NCBI GenBank assembly: GCA_032622095.1
Contig: CP136061.1
Span: forward strand, 261,858,077 to 261,922,076
Length of the DNA: 64,000 nucleotides
Direction of reading: 5' to 3'
Source of the DNA: Siphonodentalium dalli
Lineage: Eukaryota > Mollusca > Scaphopoda > Gadilida > Siphonodentaliidae
Shown here: piece by piece, positions 52,501 through 61,500 of the stretch
Layout: every line of letters starts with the position of its first letter
How positions within the stretch are numbered: the stretch's first letter is position 1
Notes under the pieces: generated by a model
What the model was told of the DNA's origin: nothing
The model's database searches: none
The model's input: the letters and a program-made list of their open reading frames with translations, nothing else
Translations under genes and position numbers: made by a program

Positions 52501-55500
52501 ATTTTGAACAACTGAAAATATCACAATCAACGTGTTAGAATTTTGAAAGTGAATTAAAATAATCTAGGATATAAGCTAATTTAATTTCATTGATAGAAAA
52601 TCATTAGTATACCTAAATATACCATGAATGTACACAAATAAAGAAAAAAAAAACTTAACCAGTGATAAATAAAAGTGCCAATGACACTGTAGCTCAACTT
52701 TGATAGGGAATAATGTTATACAATACAGTCAATTTAGCAATAAGAAAGCAGATAGTTAAAATGTTTAATACCAGAGTCAACCCGAAGAGATCATTTGGAT
52801 GAAACATTGTTGGCTGTAGGGCATGCCAAAGTATTCAATGATGAAAAGAGTAAAATCCAAGAAGGCTTGGACCATGGTTTTGATCGATTGTCATTCAAAT
52901 TTGATAGCTAAAATCGAGAAGTGATCCTGAACATGCCTGTAAATATAGCCACAATCGAGAAGTGATCCTGAACATGCCTGTAAGCTACAATCGAGAAGTG
53001 ATCCTGAACATGCCTGTAAATATTCAAAACAAATCTCCTATAAATGATGGCTGCGGGTGTGCCGACGGATTCAAATGTGAAATCCAAATTATTTTAACAA
53101 ATTTGGTGGTCACCAAAATTTCCATATGAGGTTTAGTGACGATTGGATGAGGCATGTGGTCTGTAGGGCGTGCCAAAAGATTTAGTCATACAAATAATAC
53201 AATCCCAAAATGGCTGCTGGGGGCGGCCATGTAAAACGAATATCGGAAAAAATCTATAGCTCCAACCAGAGGTCACCTCGAAAATTCATATGAGTTTGGT
53301 GAAGATCGGATGAGTGATTTGGCCTTTAGGGTTTGCTAAAGGAAATTGTTGATGGACGGACGGACACACACATACACAAGTTGAGCTAAAAATGACTAGG
53401 TTCCCATTAACGGGATGATTAATCATGGTAACAATTGTTTTATGAATTCTGAACTTCAAACCAAATTAATTAGAACCCAGAACATATTTCTTAAAAATTG
53501 GATGAAACCAACTACATAAATGTTTACTCCATATAGTTAGGTACAGTAATGCCTTAAATAATCGACTCCTTAACCACAGCAGAATTATGGGAAGTTTTTC
53601 AGGATTTAGTCGGAAATATGGCTTGTTGCCATTCACCGGAAAGCTCTCACTGAGAGCTTTCCGATGAATGACTACAAGCCATATTTCCGACTAAATCCTG
53701 AAAAGTTACCCATAATTCTGCTGTGGTTAAGGAGTCGATTATTTAAGGCATTACTGTATAATAAATAGAACTAATCTGGGACTGACCTTTGGTAATAACT
53801 ACAGTTGTAAAACGTGAACTTTTGTTGTAGGAAGATGATGCCTGGAGCACTGGAGTTAACACCGATAGTAACTTCTTTGTAACCTGAAATTAATTGTAAA
53901 TAATCAAGATTTGGATTGTTTATAACAAATGAATTGCAAACAGAATTTTATTTAAAATATATAGTCCATAAGGTCTTTTCAAAGAAAGAAATTTCAAATG
54001 CAAATTTTAAAAAATCTCAAAAATATGTATTTAAAATAGTCCTCACCACCTGAAATTTTATGAAAATGTCCAATTACTATAAAAACTCTTTTCAGGACCC
54101 GCCATAAACTGACAGAATCAACTACCTAGGGAGCTGGAGAGCTTTGACTGAATTTGTTGAAATTAGGTGTTTGAAGATGAAGTTTTACCTTGGTTTCCGA
54201 GTTGCAAGCCCATTTTTGCCACACTTGGCGTTCGACACTGCAGCCCAAAACCCCATGGAATTGCCCGCGTACTCCAGTTGAATTCTTTGAACACACATGT
54301 GTACTCAATTTCATCAGGAATCTCGTTAATCGTCAGATAAAACTGAAATACAGATTACATAATTATTATACAAATGTTTTTAAAGCCCTGTGGGGGTTTA
54401 AGACCATTTTATTTCATGGATTTGTATGGAAATTGGGTTACATTGACTTATAATGGGTCTACAAATTTGAAATTTAACTCTAACAGTTCACACTGAATTC
54501 CCAATTATATTAAGACACTAGACTCCAAACCGTACCATTATTTATGCAAACTTCACTGTTTATTTTAAAGGGATACTGTACACTAAATCTGGCCATTTAT
54601 GGGACCATCTGATTTTATACTCAACAGAATATATGCAACAAATAAACTCACCTATGAAATTTGCTTTTGATCTAATAACCGAAACTAAAGTTATCATCCG
54701 GAAACCATTTCCGGACGGACAGACGCACGCACGGACGGACGGACACCGGCCATTTTAATAGTCCCCCAATTTTTTTTTCGGGGGACAATTAGTGGATTTG
54801 TACAAAATACTCACGTTTGCTCTATGAACGATGCATACAACATGTTAATTATAATGAAAATGAATTCATTATAATTACCATTTTGTTTGCATCATTAATA
54901 GAGAACACGAGTGTATTCTGCGCTAATCCATGGCTCAAAATTCATATATTTGTTGCATATATTCTGTTGAGTATAAAAGGAGATGGTCCCATAAATGACT
55001 GGATGTAGTGTGCAGTACCCCTTTAACGCCCATCATGTAAAATTAAAATAAAAAATAAATTATCTGAGCAAATGTTAGTGAATATTTTATAGCAAACTAC
55101 ACAGCTATTAAAACAATCTAGAAAAAATGTTTGACAAATAATTTCGATTTAAACTTATTACTAACAGTAATGCAATTGAAATTTAATAAATTAGCAAAGC
55201 TTTACAGTGACTAAGGTGACAGCAATTTAATTGCTTGGTTTATGAACCCGCCGACAACTTTTTTAAGGAAAATAAATGATATCTAAATGAATTAATGATG
55301 TTTAGTTCACCAGTGATGATGCGGGGAAATTCGTCGAATAATATGCCCAAGATTTTTTTCCCCCTCCTCCATCTGGGGAATTTTTCCACTCATGTTCGTA
55401 AACCAAGTCATTAAATGCGGTGGCCTAATATTATAAAATAATGAATTTCACTTTCTTGGAACGGGTGTGTTATAGAATACTTACAACAAGTTCCTGAGTA

Positions 55501-58500
55501 ACAGCGGCAGCTTTGGGGTTAACATTGGTAATGTGAACGCACTGACTCTCCCCTCCCTCTCCATGAAGCCACCGAGACCGGAGACCCTGTGGAGCACCGG
55601 GACACTCAGACTTCAATGTACACCTGAATAGAAAATACAGATTACTTAATCTGGTTGTCAACATTTCTGATAAGTTAAAGTGATGTGAAACACTCCGGGA
55701 TGGTAATAAAATAAAAATGGAGAATAATCTTGTTCAAAGTAGTAATTTTTACAAATAGTATATCCAAATTGAAAACACACACTGTCATTCTTATATATGA
55801 ATTAAATGCAGTGGCCCTCGATGGTGAAATCGTTTTCATTAGTTTATCGCCGATAGATGCGTCCCGAATTGAGTAGTAAATATTTACAATTGAGCGTAGT
55901 TCTGGCGATGTTTTCCATGGAGTGGTACGGTCGATTTTCTGCAAATATTTGGCGAAGTTAGTAGAATGTTATATTCCTCCAGTTGTCATAGCGCCTGAAT
56001 ACTGACTTATCAGTTTCACGCACCCGAACGAGTACATAATATGTCTTTAACTGGTTCACAATATAAACAAATTTGCTTGCTTTTCAAACAAATGTTACAA
56101 AATAGAGAAGATGAACAAACTAGATTCGCCTCATTCAGTTCTCAACTATATATTGGAATGATCTATTAAATGCCCACTTAATTTTTGATTTTAATAACCA
56201 TAAAATATGATTAAAATACTATAATTCATCACCATGTGGAACATCTGTCTCAGAAGGTGCCCATAGACTAATAGAAAAGAGCTGAAATCATAAAATCATT
56301 TCCCCCCATTATGACTCCAAGAATGCAACAGAATTCAAACTACAGTTTATTTTCAATGGAAAATAACTCTATATCTAAATATATAGTTATTCCCCTTCCA
56401 TTGAAAATAGTATACTTTGTACAGAAAATCGAGCAGAGAACAGACATCTTCACAGTTTATTTCATCTAATAAGTTGAAAATACAATGTTTTGCAGCTTCC
56501 TCTTTCAAATGGTATATAATATGACATATATTTTATATAATGTTATCTGGTGGTTCATGGTATATATTAATGTGGCATATATTTAATATAATGTTATCTG
56601 GGGGTTCATGGTATATAATATGGCATATATTTTATATAATGTCATCTGGGGGTTCATGGTATATAATATGGCATATATTTTATATAATGTCATCTGGGGG
56701 TTAGAAAATTAAGTAGGCCTTTAATTTCCTCAAATGTTCAGACAACATAAGCTTTTGGCTCTGAAAAACTCCCTATTGATCCAATTCATTCATTTGTTAG
56801 GATGTTCAGATGATTGAACAAACAATAAAGTTTTTTGATGAAATTATCAGCTGAATATATATCAACTAGATGCATGCATGAGAAAATGGTGCCGGACATT
56901 AGCAGAATGAGGTCCCCAGAGGGTGAATTTAGTGATGATACCCCGCACAGCAGAATAGCATCGCCAAATTCATCCTCTGGGGACCTCATTCTGCATGACC
57001 TCATCCACTATGGGAGATCTAGGGACAGATTCAAGATGGTGAAGATGGTCATGTGCACCCATTGGGCACCTCGATTATGCATTGAGTCGTCTGCCATAAA
57101 AAATAAACTTTCTAAAAATTATAAAAAAAATTGCTAATTTGATAATAAAGATACCTTCCAGAGAAGATGAGGCCTAAGCAGAATGAGGTCACCAGAGGGT
57201 GAATTTTGTGATGCTAGCCGCTATGTCTGATAAGGTGAATAGATGAATAGGAAACAGACCTATGAGAGTCATCATGTGTTTTAGGCCAAAACAAAAAACT
57301 TCTGTTTCCGATAACATTGGGAAAATTTTCCAGACAGGCAGGCAGGGATTTTGTTTTTTAAACTTTCAACCATAATCGATATTAAATAGTGTAGTCACGG
57401 TGCCATGGTAGATCAATGTGTATTGAAAATAAGCCAAGCATGAAACATTGGATAAAAGCATGAGCTTAATAACCCACTTATTTTTGCTTTTGGGATTGGG
57501 AAAACGATAAATATTCACATTGACACTCTAACAGGTAATTACATGTATATAAACTAGCTTTCTGGAGAAAATTGAAAAAAATAATTGAGGCAGGCAAGAA
57601 AATCTCAGCCAGGCAAGGTATCGGAAACAAAGAGGTTTTATTTTTTGGCCTTAGTATTTTTTAGGTTAATAAGGTTGCTTATTAATTTTCTATTGTCAAA
57701 AAAACAAATGGAAATAGTAGGCTATCAGTGAGACCCTTTGTATCTTCATGTAATCCTCTTTAGATTTAAGGAGTGCTAGTGGATATACATATACATTGAT
57801 ACATTAGATGAAGAACACTATTACCGGTTCTCCAGTAAACACCATACACAGTAAGGGTTCTTATCCTTATTTATGGGGCAGTATCATCCATGCCCCCCCC
57901 CCCCCCCCCCCCCCCCCCCCACATCTGATTGATACATTAGATGTGGAAATTATGATTTATGGGGCCGTATCATCCGTGCCCATCTTATTGATAAATTTGT
58001 TGAAAAAACACTAACTGTTTCTCGAGCAGACACCATCCACAGTAAGGGTTCTTATTCCTTAGACAGCTGCTACAGTTATTATGCTGACCACAGTTCTGTA
58101 TTCGCACTTTCTTGATCTGTGAAATAAAAAAAATTGAGATTTAACCCTCTTTTTACTGAATGGATTCTCCCAACAATTATAAAAGTATACATTGGAATGG
58201 TCCATTATTCAATATCATTTAGTTTGAAACAAGTCTACTGATTTTTTATTCCGACAATGTTGTACATAGATCATGTAATTAACCCTTTGAGTGCCAGGTC
58301 CGATTTTTGTATCAACCCATATACCCTCTGCCAATGCATTCTCTTATATATGCGAGTCGACCATAGGTCGCCTCGCATATATAAGAGAATGCATTGGTTT
58401 AACAATTTTTGTTTTTTTGTTTTGTTTTTTTTACAATTTTTTACAATTTTAATATATTTTATTATATTCTTTAACAGACTTATTGTGTAGGTTTAGGGCC

Positions 58501-61500
58501 GATGATATCGGCCCCTGGCACTCAAAGGGTTAACTGTTCATGTCACAAAATGGATGTTAAACCTTTCATGATGGGAGCTGGTGCAGCATTAAATATACAT
58601 TAAACAGTTAGGCCAATGTATTCTCTTATATATGCGAGGCTCTCTATAAGAGAATGTATTGGCACAGGATTTTCGCAAAATTTCAGGAAGCTCCAGTCTT
58701 AGAAGGGTTAGTATTCAACTTAATAAATCATAGTCATTATTTCATGTCGTATAAGATTGCATCAATCCGTCACCATGCAGGTTGTTTGGTTTAGGAGAGA
58801 TACTAAAAATTTGGTTCATAGACAAATTTTATTCTTCTGAAAGCCATGGTTTTATGAATTCTATCAGAAACATACCATTAAAAAAAAAACAGACTGATAA
58901 TCCAGTTACTTCATTTTGGAATATGTTAAACTAGTGTACAGAAAAATCCACTCGAACCCTTCTCAAATGAATTATACATTGAGAAAGTACTCATCTCACA
59001 TAAAGAATAGCATTGTGTATGCAAACAAGATTTCTGCTGCTTCAATCTCAGTAAAATTAGAGTTATTCTCCTTCAACTGCAAATGACACAGAGGTTCTTC
59101 TGAACCTGTGATGATAATAATAATATAGGTGACATGTGCACATCAACTCTCCCCGATGTCCCCTCGATGCTACAAGGATGAATTTAATTATTCAAATTAG
59201 CGGAGTGATGTCCCTTCGGTGGCTTGATTCACTTTCACTCGAAGTGCTTTCGCGATGCCGATCTCTGATTTGGTTGGATCAATTATGCGGGGCATATTAC
59301 GATCGTAATTAATTTAGAGAGGATGTGAATTAGTAAATGTTCTCCTCCCTGTTCATAATGGCCTCATAATGTCGGTTCATTACCTCTCCGCGCCATAATG
59401 TCAGTGCGGCCCCCAACCATTAAGGAACCGATCCCGACCATTAAGGGATTCAATTACGACCATTCCCATTCTGTCAGAGGTAATCTTAATCACTACTCCA
59501 CCACTTATCTTTTATATGAAAAACCACAGCATCAGCAAATATTCACCCCCACCGACCCCCAGAGAATGTCAAAAATGTGAATTCACTACATCAAAATGGC
59601 TACCAAGTACTGAAATTCCAGGTTTGCGAACTTAATCCTGGTGAAAATCAGATTAAAACAATTGTCTGAGTCTGGAAAATTGTCATACAGTAGTAATGCC
59701 ATAAATAATCGGCTCCTTAACCACAGTAGAATTGTGGGCAATTTTTCAGGATTTAGTCCGAAACATGGCTTGTTGCCATTCATCGGAAAGCTACCACTGA
59801 GAGCTTTCCGATGAATGGTAACAAGCCACATTTCCGACTAAATCCTGAAAAATTACCCATAATTCTGCTGTTGTTAGAGTCGATTATTTAGGGCATTACT
59901 GTATATGGGGTTCATTGTATTGGTCTCCCTTCCTACAACTCTCAGCTGGAGCTCTCCTACAACTATCAGCTGGAGCTCTGGCTACTCTTTCTTGAATCAG
60001 TCTTTTTACATGCAAAACTGCTTACATTAAATTCTTAGCCAGAAGATTGAAAAAATGCAGCCCTCCTCGAAATTGAATGTGAGCATCTATCGTATTTAGA
60101 ATGTTAACCCTTTCATGATGGGAGCTGCGCCGGTGCAGCATTAAATATCATGTGCCAGTGTATTCTCTTACATATACCCGTAGGGAGCCTCGCATATCTA
60201 AGAGAATGCACTGGCTTACAAGGTCAATGTAAATATTGTTAGGTCAATTTATTCTCTTATATATGAGAGGCTCCTGGAGACTCGCATATATAAGAGAATG
60301 CATTGGCACAGGATATTCGCAAAATTTCTGGAACCTCCCATCATGAAGGGGTTAACCCTTTACCCAACAAACCGGCCAAAACCGGCCAAAACAAGCTTCA
60401 ACAGCCTAAAATATCTTCGGTCTGTCTCAATAGAACCATACAAATATGGATATCATTGGAACCGGCTCCTTGACCACATTGTGATAGTTACAGTTATGCC
60501 CTGTGCCAATGCATTCTCTTATATATGCGAGTCGACCATAGGTCGCCTCGCATATATAAGAGAATGCATTGGCCTAAAAAACACTTTTTACCATTTTTTC
60601 TTACATTCTTTAACAATTTTATAATTTTTAATGTGTTAAGCCAATGCATTCTCTTATATATGCGAGGCGACATATGGTCGACTCGCATATATAAGAGAAT
60701 GCATTGGCACAGGGCCGTTCTGTTGGGTAAAGGGTTAAGCAACAAAAATAACTACCTGTAATACAGTAGCTTTAGCATCATGTCATATAAATTTATTATA
60801 AAAATCTCAGTATTATTTGAGGAGCCATCTAGACACATTCCATGTAACCCAGACCATCCCTGGGTGGCATCATATTAATGATTATACATAAACTATGAGT
60901 TATTGCTAATAAATTACTAAATTTTCAGTGTACAAACTGTTTACCAGCCCTGACCTGTCATTAATTTCACTGATTTTATTGCTTCGCTTGATCATACTTG
61001 TATGCATGCCATATGCATTCACTCAGGTGAGCATCAAAGCTAATCTAACGATGCTGTCTTTGAAGAGTTCAGGTAAGACAATTTCTGCAACAATTACTGG
61101 CAAAAGCACCCAATGCATTAAGACATAAGATGTGCACTGTGTGAACAAGCCTGAGTTTAGTGTGCCTGTTATTTGCAGAATGAGGTCCCCAGAAGGTGAA
61201 TTTAGTGATACAATCCCGTGATGTGGGCTAGCATCACCAAATTCACCCTCTGGCTCCTCATTCTGCATGGCCTCATCTGCTATGGGAGACATAGACTCAG
61301 ATTAAAGTTCCAAAATGGTGAATATTGTGATGTACACCCATTGGGAACCTCCATTTGGGGATATAGAGAAACTAAACTAAAAAAGAAATAGAATCTTTGT
61401 GAAGAAGTTTCCATAGAAATCTTATAATAAAGAAACTTTCCAGAGAAGATGAGACCTAAGCAGAATGAGGTCCCCAGAGGGTGAATTTAGTGATCCTAGC

